Positions 1-12,020 of a stretch of 64,000 nucleotides of DNA are shown here, piece after piece. The DNA lies in contig JAOTOL010001508.1 in the NCBI GenBank assembly GCA_034440575.1, positions 1,010,001 through 1,074,000 of the forward strand, in the 5' to 3' direction. Position numbers and translations under genes: made by a program. Source of the DNA: Imbricaverruca yamaguchii. Its lineage: Eukaryota > Arthropoda > Thecostraca > Neoverrucidae. The notes under the pieces were generated by a model. The model saw only the letters and a list, made by a program, of their open reading frames with translations. It ran no database searches and was not told the origin of the DNA. How positions within the stretch are numbered: the first letter of the stretch is position 1; each line of letters starts with the position of its first letter.

Positions 1-540
1 CATATATATCAAGTAACAAAGGTGGTAAAATAATCGACTCGCATATGCCATGTAACAATGGCGTGCAACAGTCCATTTTGCGTACCATGAAGCAATGATG
101 GCACAATAATTGATTCATATATACCATGTAATGGTACAACAGACGCATCATACAGCCATCTGAATTGATAAACACAATATTTAATGACACGTCAATTTTT
201 GGTGTAGGCTTTCCAACCTACAACAGTTTTTGAATCTAGACATTCAGCGACTTATTTCCCTCTTTGAATGCTTGTTTCTCGTATGTCATGATAAGACGTC
301 TCACCCTGCTCAAATTACACCTAGAAAAGTTCCTCAACAATGTAAGATTTTCAAATTTCACGTATTTAGATATATACAACCTGTCACCACTACGCCATGG
401 TGTAAGCATTGTGCATCCGCTTTGCGCATTCGTCACATTCGCCATACTTTGTCCATTTCTGTAATTTCTGTTGTTCTCCGCAGACCTCCCTCTTCCCTTC
501 CACCTACTTCCCGCCCTGTTTTAAATATAACTGCCATATG
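1..540. other. No gene recognised
   Basis: AT-rich sequence with only short chance ORFs. I see no conserved motif, RNA gene or clear repeat. Confidence 0.5.
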
Positions 541-554
541 ATCGCGTTGTGCCA

Positions 555-1405
555 TTTTTCACGCCATGGAACGCTTCGTATGGGTATTTCCTGTGAAAAT
601 ACGTTGAATTCAATTATAATATCCTCTTCTTTTAGCATTTCCTCATGCAAGAGAAATCCAGATGCGCCTCTCAGAGTTGGTATTCGTCATAGTTTTGCTT
701 AGGCGCATGGTGGGCTGCCTTTTATAGGTTTTGTCCCTTCTTGGTGGATCCACGGTGTGCTTTTGTGAAACTGATGCGTTTTGAAGACGCATGTCCTAGG
801 CTGGTTTCACGGCACGTTTTCTTTTTAGGACCATATCGCTTTTTCGTTCACGCCAGCCTCATGCTGCCTTTGCGACTTCCATACCTTGACGGCTTGGATG
901 CGCTCTGAGGGCCTCCGGTGTGCTTGTGTGGGCTTACGGTGCGTTTATTTACGAATCCACCGCCTATTTTATAGCCCTGTCGTTTTTCCGGGATCCGGTG
1001 CTTTCTGCAGGCCCCGGAACATTATTAAACTCCCATTGTGCTTTTAAGGCTCACCTGTGTTTAGTTGGGACCCCGAAATGACGTTGTACCCTCACGAGCA
1101 AGGTCGGACCGAGAGCGATTTTGGGCCTATGGTCTGTTTCATTTTTAGGCCCGAAGAGATTCTTAGGGTCGAGGCATGAGCTTTTCCGGTCTCGACGCTG
1201 GTTTTCTGGACCCGACGCGACTTCTCGGGACCTCTTCTGAATTTTTGCTGGGCCCGGGTACCTTTCCGTGCCCCAGTCGGATTCTTTAGGCTCGGCGCTG
1301 TTCTTTCGGTGCCTTGGTATTTTTTCCTTCGAGGCCCTATGAGTTTTGGAATCTCTCGTGCGATTTTGGGGACTACTTATGATTTTTTTCGGGTTCGTCT
1401 TAGTC
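555..1405 (+). repeat. Dispersed quasi-periodic GC/T-rich repeat, copy 1
   Basis: This stretch shares its start (around TTCGTATGGG at about 577) and its texture with 37790-39790, and with the reverse complement of 43090-43560. Inside it a degenerate 25-35 bp module recurs, of the form GGNCCC-N-CGCGATTTTTGGG. The ORFs that run through it on both strands are by-products of the periodicity and have no domain. I do not recognise the family. Confidence 0.5.
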
Positions 1406-1659
1406 ATTAGGTGCCCCTGCTGAAGTGCTCGAGCATGAAGCCAATTGCTTCATTGTATATATTCAGCATGCGTATATATAAAATATGCATATATGTGAGG
1501 TGGATGAGTGCAGAGGCTGGTTGGCTTGGGCGTTGGTCCCGTATTCGTCAAAGTCCCCAAGTTATAATCCCTCATGAGAGGCCCTGCGGGAAAGCGGTCA
1601 TGCCGTTCTGACGTCATGCCCTGTAATGCTGAGTAGTCAGCAGGCAACGGAGTAGCATT

Positions 1660-2165
1660 TTGGCACCCCTGTTTGCCAGAATCGTGTCGTCGGCTTGCAA
1701 GACGAGCAGCGCCGTGGCGACCTTCAGTCGGTTGCGACCTGCAGTCAGCTGCTCAGCTGTAGATCACAGTCCCTCACCACAACAACCCACGGCGCGCGGG
1801 TGTTCGGGCCGGCCGCAAGGGCGCAGGCGATACTCAATCAGCGGGACGGCGGAGCCCGTCAAAGGCTTCGCTCAAGGTCAACGCACACGTCGTCGTGGCC
1901 CTGTTGGACTGGCGGTGCTGTGTTTGGGTGTGAGCTGCCGGCCAGCTGTGGCCAGGGACGAGGCCGAAGCGAGCGCCGGATTGGCTGGCATGTGAGGTGG
2001 CTCACTGATTCCCCCGCACGCTCCGGGATCGGTGCGTGCGCGAGCGGTAATGCGGTGATCTTCGCTGCGACTGAGCTTTAGTGACTAGTGCCGTGGCTGG
2101 TGTGCTTTAGTGACGGTAGTGCTCAGGCTGGTGAGCTTCAGTGTTGCGAGACGCCACGACTGGAG
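1660..2165. other. CpG-rich segment upstream of the FLVCR gene
   Basis: CpG-dense, GC-rich sequence between AT-richer flanks, about 1.2 kb before the FLVCR start codon. It could hold the promoter or a non-coding 5' exon; a donor-like CTG|GTGAGC occurs near 2127. The two overlapping + strand ORFs here have no recognisable domain, so I do not call a protein. The regulatory role is inference only. Confidence 0.25.
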
Positions 2166-2189
2166 ACGACACGGCGCCGGCCGGCCAGT

Positions 2190-3178
2190 CTGGTGAGAGT
2201 CTGTCGTCTGGCTGCCGGCCAGTCTGGTGAGAGTCTGTCGTCTAGCTGCCGGCCAGTCTGGTGAGAGTCTGTCATCCGGCTGCCGGCCAGTCTGGTGAGA
2301 GTCTGTCGTCCGGGTGCCGGCCAGTCTGGTGAGAGTCTGTCGTCTGGCTGCCGGCCAGTCTGGTGAGAGTCTGTAGTCTGGCTGCCAGCCAGTGAGAGTC
2401 TGTAGTCTGGCTGGCGAGAGTCTGTCGTCTGGCTGCCGGCCAGTCTGGTGAGAGTCTGTCGTCTGGCTGCCGGCCAGTCTGGTGAGAGTCTGTCGTCTGG
2501 CTGCCGGCCAGTCTGGTGAGAGTCTGTCGTCTGGCTGCCGGACAGTCTGGTGAGAGTCTGTCGTCCGGCTGCCCGGCCAGTCTGGTGAGAGTCTGTCGTC
2601 TGGCTGCCGGCCAGTCTGGTGAGAGTCTGTCGTCCGGCTGCCGGCCAGTCTGGTGAGAGTCTGTCGTCTGGCTGCCGGCCAGTCTGGTGAGAGTCTGTAG
2701 TCTGGCTGCCAGCCAGTGAGAGTCTGTATTCTGGCTGGCGAGAGTCTGTCGTCTGGCTGCCGGCCAGTCTGGTGAGAGTCTGTCGTCTGGCTGCCGGACA
2801 GTCTGGTGAGAGTCTGTCGTCTGGCTGCCGGACAGTCTGGTGAGAGTCTGTCGTCCGGCTGCCCGGCCAGTCTGGTGAGAGTCTGTCGTCTAGCTGCCGG
2901 CCAGTCTGGTGAGAGTCTGTCGTCTGGCTGCCGGCCAGTCTGGTGAGAGTCTGTCGTCTGGCTGCCGGCCAGTCTGGTGAGAGTCTGTCGTCTGGCTGCC
3001 GGCCAGTCTGGTGAGAGTCTGTCGTCTGGCTGCCGGACAGTCTGGTGAGAGTCTGTCGTCCGGCTGTCCGGCCAGTCTGGTGAGAGTCTGTCGTCTAGCT
3101 GCCGGCCAGTCTGGTGAGAGTCTGTCGTCTGGCTGCCGGCCAGTCTGGTGAGAGTCTGTCGTCCGGCTGCCCGGCCAG
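2190..3178. repeat. 34-bp minisatellite, about 29 copies
   Basis: Tandem units of 34 bp, each containing GGTGAGAGTCTGTCGTC followed by GGCTGCCGGCCAGTCT, with point variants and two shortened units near 2390 and 2710. Because 34 is not a multiple of 3, all frames stay open on the - strand and give a long false ORF. Each unit read on the + strand carries a donor-like CTG|GTGAGA and an acceptor-like GGCCAG. The array ends about 220 bp before the FLVCR start codon. Confidence 0.95.
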
Positions 3179-3397
3179 TCATCCACAAGACGAAGATCGT
3201 AAATCGGGCGCTCAGACCAACGATCATCAGCTATCATTTGGCCATCAAGTTCGGATCAGAGCGGCGAAGGTGGCGCATGGATTCAATTGGCTGAAGCGCA
3301 CAAGCTGACGCTCTTGCTCGCCAATTCGCTTCACTGTAGTCACCTGAAGTTGAGCTGGTAGTTGAGCTCACTGGACGTCCGAACGTCCGTGCCCACG

Positions 3398-3667
3398 ATG
3401 CAGCAGCGGTCCCGCACTCGCTCCCCCTCGGCGACGGGGATGCAGCAGCAGGCGTGGCAAGTGTACCGTCGCCGCTGGATCATGTTGTTCCTCTTCTGCC
3501 TCTATTCAATGACCAACGCCTTCCAGTGGATCCAGTACGCCATCATCAACAACATCGTGGCCCGCTACTGGGGCGTGAGTGCGGCCGCCATCGACTGGCT
3601 TTCCATGATCTACATGATCGTCTACATTCCGTTCATCTTCCCGGCCACCTGGCTCATCGACAAGATG
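3398..3667 (+). CDS. FLVCR: FLVCR exon 1 (residues 1-90)
   Basis: Encodes a basic cytosolic N-terminus (residues 1-26), TM1 (about 27-53, with FQWIQY) and TM2 (about 66-88, with IDWLSM and FPATWLID). It ends in phase 0 after ATG at a strong donor, ATG|GTAAGT. Start ATG context is CACGATGC. A possible upstream acceptor (CACTGTAG at about 3338) would make this the second exon of the transcript. Confidence 0.92.
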
Positions 3668-6600
3668 GTAAGTGCGGCACTTGGTGTCTGTGTGTGACTG
3701 CAGGATGCTCTTTGTGCGAGCAGTTGTGGCTCACTTGTCAGCTCAGTTTGATATTATTTGATAATTGATGTTGAGTAAATTTAGTATAGCTCAGCAATCA
3801 AGACGTATTGAAAAGCAAATAATACGTCAAGCGAGAGCTAATGAAGGAGGAATTATTTTATTTTCCCAAAAAAAGCTTCCTCCTATGTAAAACGATTAGC
3901 CCCCAAAAATCAATAACCACCACCATCGGCACACGGAACTGCTGATCCGGCAACCAGAGACAAATGGTACAGCCGACAGAGAGCAGTCCAACAAGCAGAG
4001 GAGCCATTCGCCTGTACAGGGCGCCCACGAGCAAGGCTAGTCGAAACCCGGTCACAATTTTTTTACTCTGGATAGTATTTACTAGCAAAATATCGACGCT
4101 GTAAGGAATTGACATGGAAAAGTACGCCAGTGAAAACTTCGAAGGCAATGCACTGCATGTACTGTCTGTGCTGCCAAAATTTGGACATTTCCCTGATAAA
4201 AATTCAGCAAGAAACCAGTGCATACGTACACAAACTGTTGTACGATATTAGTAGTGCAGAAAGATGTAAGTGTGTGCTGCTTGCAACGAAGCTGTTGCTG
4301 AACCGACCCAAAATTATAGCTGTATCTAGAACAACATGACATGTTGTGAGCGCGTCGAGCTTGGCCGCGGTGCCGGATGTCCGCCTCGCCGGTGGCACAC
4401 GGTCGGGTGTCTGATGTCCGCCTCGCCGGTGGCACACGGTCGGGTGTCTGATGTCCGCCTCGCCGGTGGCACACGGTCGGGTGTCTGATGTCCGCCTCGC
4501 CGGTGGCACACGGTCGGGTGTCTGATGTCCGCCTCGCCGGTGGCACACGGTCGGGTGTCTGATGTCCGCCTCGCCGGTGGCACACGGTCGGGTGTCTGAT
4601 GTCCGCCTCGCCGGTGGCACACGGTCGGGTGTCTGATGTCCACCTCGCCGGTGGCACACGGTCGGGTGTCGGATGTCCACCTCGCCGGTGGCACACGGTC
4701 GGGTGTCTGATGTCCGCCTCGCCGGTGGCACACGGTCGGGTGTCTGATGTCCGCCTCGCCGGTGGCACACGGTCGGGTGTCTGATGTCCACCTCGCCGGT
4801 GGCACACGGTCGGGTGTCGGATGTCCACCTCGCCGGTGGCACACGGTCGGGTGTCTGATGTCCGCCTCGCCGGTGGCACACGGTCGGGTGTCTGATGTCC
4901 GCCTCGCCGGTGGCACACGGTCGGGTGTCTGATGTCCGCCTCGCCGGTGGCACACGGTCGGGTGTCGGATGTCCCTCGCCGGTGGCACACGGTCGGGTGT
5001 CTGATGTCCGCCTCGCCGGTGGCACACGGTCGGGTGTCTGATGTCCACCTCGCCGGTGGCACACGGTCGGGTGTCTGATGTCCGCCTCGCCGGTGGCACA
5101 CGGTCGGGTGTCTGATGTCCGCCTCGCCGGTGGCACACGGTCGGGTGTCTGATGTCCGCCTCGCCGGTGGCACACGGTCGGGTGTCTGATGTCCACCTCG
5201 CCGGTGGCACACGGTCGGGTGTCTGATGTCCCTCGCCGGTGGCACACGGTGGGTGTACCTCGCCGGTGGCAAGGTGGCACGGTCGGGTGTCTGATGTCCG
5301 CCTCGCCTGTGGCACACGGTCGGGTGTCTGATGTCCGCCTCACCGGTGGCACACGGTCGGGTGTCTGATGTCCGCCTCGCCGGTGGCACACGGTCGGGTG
5401 TCTGATGTCCACCTCGCCGGTGGCACACGGTCGGGTGTCTGATGTCCACCTCGCCGGTGGCACACGGTCGGGTGTCTGATGTCCGCCTCGCCGGTGGCAC
5501 ACGGTCGGGTGTCTGATGTCCGCCTCGCCGGTGGCACACGGTCGGGTGTCTGATGTCCACCTCGCCGGTGGCACACGGTCGGGTGTCTGATGTCCGCCTC
5601 GGCGGTGGCACACGGTCGGGTGTCTGATGTCCACCTCGCGCTGCCACGGAGTCTTGCACCATGTGACATGTGGCCGGTGTCCATGTAGAACATGGTCGAC
5701 CGGTCGTCGTCGACCGCGCCTCTCCCTCTAAGGTGTGTGTCACGCACGTGTTTGGAGGAGTGACGATGCGACAGGGTGTTGCCCCGCCCTGTGGAGGTTG
5801 GTGGTACAGCAACCGGCCCGGCTGAGTCAGCCGCAGCTCGCTGACGGCAGCCAGGAGTCACTGAGGAACTGTCACAGCTGGTCGCCAGCCCGGTTGTCGA
5901 GACGTAAACTGAAGGCGAACCTCTGCTCGGAGCAGCATGGCGGTGCATCCTCGTATTGTATTTTCATATTTTCTGTCGCATAATTTAATGATGTACTTCT
6001 TATATTTCAGCGCCAGATATTTTCTTGGTCGATATTTCGTGAAGTCGATACTTTGCAAGTCAACATTTGTAGAGACGGCCTCAGCGCAGACGCACACAAC
6101 TTCCCTTCTGCTGGTCACTCCAGCATTAGATAGGAGGAACTGTAGACGTTGATGACGCTTAACATGCGGAGGAAGCTATATGTAGTGGGTCTTGTAAGCA
6201 TTTCTACAAGTGAGTTCTGAACTTGCATATTTCCCAGCAGGTTTTCTAAACGCCAAGGGCCGATTCATAAATCTTCTGAACATTCAGACTTTTGAGCAGA
6301 CCTTGTGAACATTTCCAGCTCTTTATATCTATTCCGAACACTTCATTCCTCAATTAGATACTGTGAACACATCTCTTTTAGTGGAGACCTTATGCAAATA
6401 TATCTTGATCGTAGATCTACTGAAAGTGGATCTTCTGGAAGTAGACCGTATGAGCTTCTCCCCTAGCTGCATTCGGACGCTGAGTACCGTCACGCAAACC
6501 GGGCGGTGCGCTCAGACATCCGACACAACACTGCTGTAATGACATTAGGCGGCGATCCAGGACAGTCACCATTCCCCTTGGCAGCCTGCCAGATCATTCG

Positions 6601-8440
6601 TCGGTGGCATGCGATCTGACAGGTTGTTGTTTGTTTATTGGGTGGTTCACGACGCACTTTATGCACGTTCACGGCTAATGGCGCGGCCCCCACACTAGCT
6701 GCCGTTTGCGATGTGCTGGTGGTTGCGACTTCGTGCTCACACCGCTTTTGCTATGCGATCTGCAGCATCAGCATCCGCATGTGCGGATGTACTTCAACGT
6801 GCTCGGCACGAAGCCCCCGCACTTTCATTCCACCATCACCAACTCCGATGTTTTTAACTGCTGGAAATATTGCACTCTGCATCCCTATTTTAAAATCTGG
6901 TGATTTCCCAGTTCTTCCAATTTTCGACCCATCTCTATTATCGCCGTTCTGGCAAGAATTGTTGAACTTGCTCTCCATCAGCAGCTCCAAAACTAACTGT
7001 CGCGTAATAGCAATCTCCTGTTTCCCTGTTAGCGTGGCTTCCGGCCTTGTCACCGTCCACAGAGACACCGCTGACATCTATGTCTGACCACATCCTCTCA
7101 CCAAATGCCGAGGTGAGATATTTTTTTCTTTGTCTGATGGATTTGAGTAAGTGCTTCGATGTGACAGACCACTCAAGACTTCTCTCAATATGAAGCTTTC
7201 GCGACATTGATACTTCTTGGCTTTCTATGTCTATATTCGTAGCCAAGCCAAGACCATTGGCATGAATGACGTCGTGGTTGCGACTAAGCATAATTAGCAC
7301 TTCGTAACAGCATGTGTGCTTTTCACTGCTTTGCCCTGGAACTTTTCTCTACTGCATCTTCGCCCGCCACCTGATTATCATTATTGAAGATTTAGTAGTT
7401 GTGCAACGTGCCTATTACACAAGTTTTGGTTAGTGAAAAAAAAATGGTTCGTCAGCTTATGATGGGGCTTCTCGCTCGATGCCGGCTGACGCGACGAACC
7501 CTGACCTGACCTGACCAGCAACCCCTCGGCAGGGTCTTCGCCTGCCGATCTTGTTGGGTTCGTTCGGCACGCTGGCTGCCGCCTGGATCAAAGTGGGCAG
7601 CCTGTCGCCGGACCGCTTCTACGTGACGTTCATCGGCCAGACGGTGGCCGCCATGTCGCAGATCTTCGTGCTGGGCATCCCGGCCAAGCTGGCGGCCGTC
7701 TGGTTCGGCCAGGACCAGGTCTCGTCCGCCTGCGCCATCGGCGTCTTCGGAAACCAGGTGAGCCACCGCCGGGTCAGCGAGCACATGAGACGAGGCACAG
7801 CTGCCGGTAAGTCGGTGATGACGATGGTGATGGTGATGGTGTACCAGACGAGGCGGTCGTCCAGTAGATGACGAACATCTGGTGATGGAGATGGTGATGG
7901 TGATGGTGTACCAGACGAGGCGGTCGTCCAATAGATGACGAACATCTGGTGATGGAGATGGTGATGGTGATGGTGTACCAGACGAGGCGGTCGTCCAGTA
8001 GATGACGAACATCTGGTGATGGAGATTGTGATGGTGATGGTGTACCAGACGAGACGGTCGTCCAGTAGATGACGAACATCTGGTGAGGACCAGGGGGCTT
8101 AACACCGCTTTGGACGAAAATCAATGATCATTTGTCAGGTGAGGAACAGGTGTATACAACTGAAGCAACGCGCCACCGAAGGAAATATATCATTGGTACG
8201 AGCGTCGTCCTTGGTCCAACTAATGTGTCTTGAAGGCCTTCAGTCTCCATTATTAGTGGCAGACCTATTTGTATGTAGTATAACTTTTGTCTGCTCCTAG
8301 AACAGAGGGGAGAATATAGTCGGTATGTCGAGTATTTAGAGTACATCGTGGATTAAGACATTGGGAACCTGCTTTTGTATGACTTTATTGCATAACATAT
8401 TAAGACATAGTGTATACTAGTAAGCATATGTATATAAATA

Positions 8441-8510
<70 letters not shown>

Positions 8511-8544
8511 TATATATATTTATATATAAATAATTTATATATAA

Positions 8545-8620
<76 letters not shown>

Positions 8621-11600
8621 ATTGACATATAACCATACATGAAAGTACTACGCAAGTCCATATAGCACACTGAGCAAACGGTGTTCATTTCTTTACACAT
8701 GGATAATCCTCATTTTTCAGATTGGCAACGCTGTAGGCTTCCTTGTCCCTCCTGCAATAGTAACAGATTCGGAAGTGCTAGACGACATCGGCCATGGGCT
8801 ACAAATCATGTTCTTCGGCCAGGCTACCATTACCACACTGCTCTTCATCGCCATCTTTTTCGGTATGTGTGCTCCTTTTTTTATATACACAACGCGTCGT
8901 CATCCTGGTGTTTGCTAAAAAAAACTTTACCTGGAATATTTTGCGTACTGTTGCTTTGCAGTAACGTTTTGGAATGCCTTTGCGTACTGCTGTTTTACAA
9001 CACTCTTTTGGGAAGTTTCTACATTTTGCCCTCAGTTTCGACTACTACTTGTCTCCACCGCCATGTACGCATCTTTCTCTTGATTGTCATTAGTTTCGGT
9101 ATGTATGCTACTGTTTATCACAATCACCTTCAGTATGCTGCGCCATATTAGCATCATTTTCGATATGGCGCTACTAGCACCATCAGTGTATGTACGTTGC
9201 TGTTTATCTGCATCATCTTCTGTATGGTGCAACTTTCACCATCAGCTTATGGTATATTGCTGTTTATCCTCACCGCATTCAGCATGCTCTTGTTAATTAG
9301 CAATGCTCCGATGTCTCATGGTTTATTTCTGTCATTTTCACGACTGTTCCCAACACTTTCCATATGTGTCTGTTCGTCACACCTATATCCATGGATCGGT
9401 CGTTAATCTATTGTAAATAAAGGCATAACGACATAAAAGATTAGTGCAACTATGAGCTACAACGGCCCTTGGATGCACTCTGTACACTCCACCAATTGCC
9501 CGCCAAATCCGTTGATCAGCCCTCCCTGGAATACTGAAAAGCAAGCCCTCTATTCTTATAAAGATTGTCTATGCTGTTTTAAAGATGTTCAATGTGCTGC
9601 TACTGACAAAGGTTTCTGGTAGCTGGTTCGAGTGTTCTAATACCCTGTTGGTGAATAAAGACTGTCTTAACTTTGTTCTGCCATGGTTAACTTTAATTTT
9701 GAATTGATGACCTAATTGCATAATTTCTGTTAAATTCAAACATTTCTCTGAAATATCCCTTCTGCAGACCACGAACAAACTTAAAGACCTCGATGAGATC
9801 TCCTCTCAGCCTTCTATATCTGAGTGAAAACATATTCAACTTCATCAATTTTTCCTCATATGCCAGGTTGCTTATGCCATTAACCATTTTCGTATCCCTC
9901 CTTTGTACTCTCTCTCTAAAAGCCAACAATATTTTTCATAGCTAGGAGACCAAGCTTGGATGCAGTATTCTAATTGTGACCTGACATATCCACAGTAAAG
10001 CTTCCTGATGACTCCCTCACTTCTGTATGATGCATTTCTATTTATTTACCCAAGCATTCTCAACGCCTTTTTCCTGGCTTCCTTGGTCCGTTATGATGCC
10101 CCCAATTTTGTTTTTAGAATGACACCTAAATCCTTCTCCTGTGGAGTCGCTGATAGTACTTGGCCACCCATCAAGCATGGAGCCTTCATATGCTGCTTAT
10201 CTACATGCATGATTTTGCACTTATCGAAATAAAATTCCATTTCCATTCTTCGGACCACTTCACAAGTTCATCTAAGTCAATTTGCAGCGAGATATGCTCA
10301 TTGTGACCTGTTATTACCCTAAAGGCCTTCAAATCATCCGCAAATTTCAAAACCTTACTGCTTAGGCCACTTTCAATATTATTCACAAATGTAATGAACA
10401 GTAGTGGCCCCAGTACTCACCCATGGGGGACTCCACTAAGAACATTTCGCCATGATGACTTTGTACCATTTAGCATCACTCTTTGCTGTCTATCGGAAAG
10501 CCACAACTCTATCCATTTTAGGATGCTGCCTACAATACCATGGACCTGAAGCTGCATCATTAACCGTTTATGGGGTACTTTGTCAAGGGCGTTACTAAAG
10601 TCAAGATACGCTACATCGACCTGGTTTTCCTGATCAAATTGTTCTGTGGCGAAGATAGAAAAGTCCAAGAGCTTTGTGAGACACGATCGCCCTTTTCTAA
10701 ACCCATGTTGAGTATCATGAATCAATCTGTTTCCTTCCAGATAACTAACTATTATATCCTTGATAATTGATTTGAGTACCTTGCAGACTAGGGATGTGAG
10801 ACTTACTCGCCTATAGTTTTTAACTTTCCCTCTTTCTCCTTTCTTGAAAATAGGAACTGCATTTGCCCTTTTCCAATCTGTTGGAATTTCATTTTGTGAC
10901 ACTGACCAACAAAATATTATACTAAGTGGAAATGCCAGTTCATCTTCAGCTTCCCGCCATACCCTAGCATGAATTTCATCAGGTTTGTTGCTGCCTTGTT
11001 TGGGCTATATTTTCCTGATATGATTCAAAACAACATCACTATGAATGAAATCAACATCATTTATCGGATCACATTTCACTGGACTATGGTGTGCGGTCGG
11101 CAGATTGGTCATATCTTCCGATGTATATACTGATTTAAACTTCGTGCTCAGCTCCTCAACCATCTCACAATCCTCACCCAATACAGTCCCATTTACTTCC
11201 AGTGGACCAATTGTGCTTGAAACTTTACTCAGCTTGTAGAAACCAAAGAACTTTTTGCTCTGTTCATTACAGTTCCTAGCCGAATCCAGGCAACCGGTTA
11301 TTCCAGGTTATTCTATCCTGGAATAACCGGTTGCCAACTAGTCAGGCAAGGTCGGGGTCGCAGGCACCAGGCGGTCGTGCTTGGACAGGTGGGTACGTTA
11401 AACTGCCAGCAAAAATTGTGCTATAAAATTGGAATTTCCACATCGGGAGATCGATTCAGGGTCAGTGCAACACGCTTCCACTTAGCATTGGCTCTGATTC
11501 TCCTAAACCTCCCCAATAACAATTGAAACATTTATTTGAAAGAAGAAATAGGCAGGGCATCGTGAAAATGAACATTCCCTCAATACAAGACGTTGATGAC

Positions 11601-11923
11601 TGCTAGGTCTGTCACGATGCTCGATAAACTGAATTGCATGGTCATCATCGAGTTGCCGACAGTGTTCCAGAACGAGCCTCCTGTTCCACCATCGCCTGGT
11701 CAGGTCGCCCTGAAGGACGGTGATGCCCACGGCTACATTTTCAGCATCAAGCGACTCTTCGGCAACTACAGCTTCGTGCTGTTGATCATCACGTACGGCA
11801 TCAATGTCGGAACATTCTATGGAATCTCTACCCTGCTCGGTCAAATCGTCCTTGCCCAATTCGAAGTTAGTAACCGGCACGTGGAACATTTTTGTCTTAA
11901 AACACCCTGTGAGTTGCACTCCA

Positions 11924-12020
<97 letters not shown>

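Noticed and set aside
2085..3237. Long - strand ORFs (380 and 115 residues) with repeated DSHQTG/RRQTL peptides
   Set aside because: They are the six-frame shadow of the 34-bp minisatellite; the period is not a multiple of 3, so every frame is open.
4082..5948. Very long - strand ORFs (576, 476, 329, 202 residues) with [11 protein letters not shown] repeats
   Set aside because: Same effect of the 37-bp intron array; three overlapping frames give the same peptide, and there is no unique domain.
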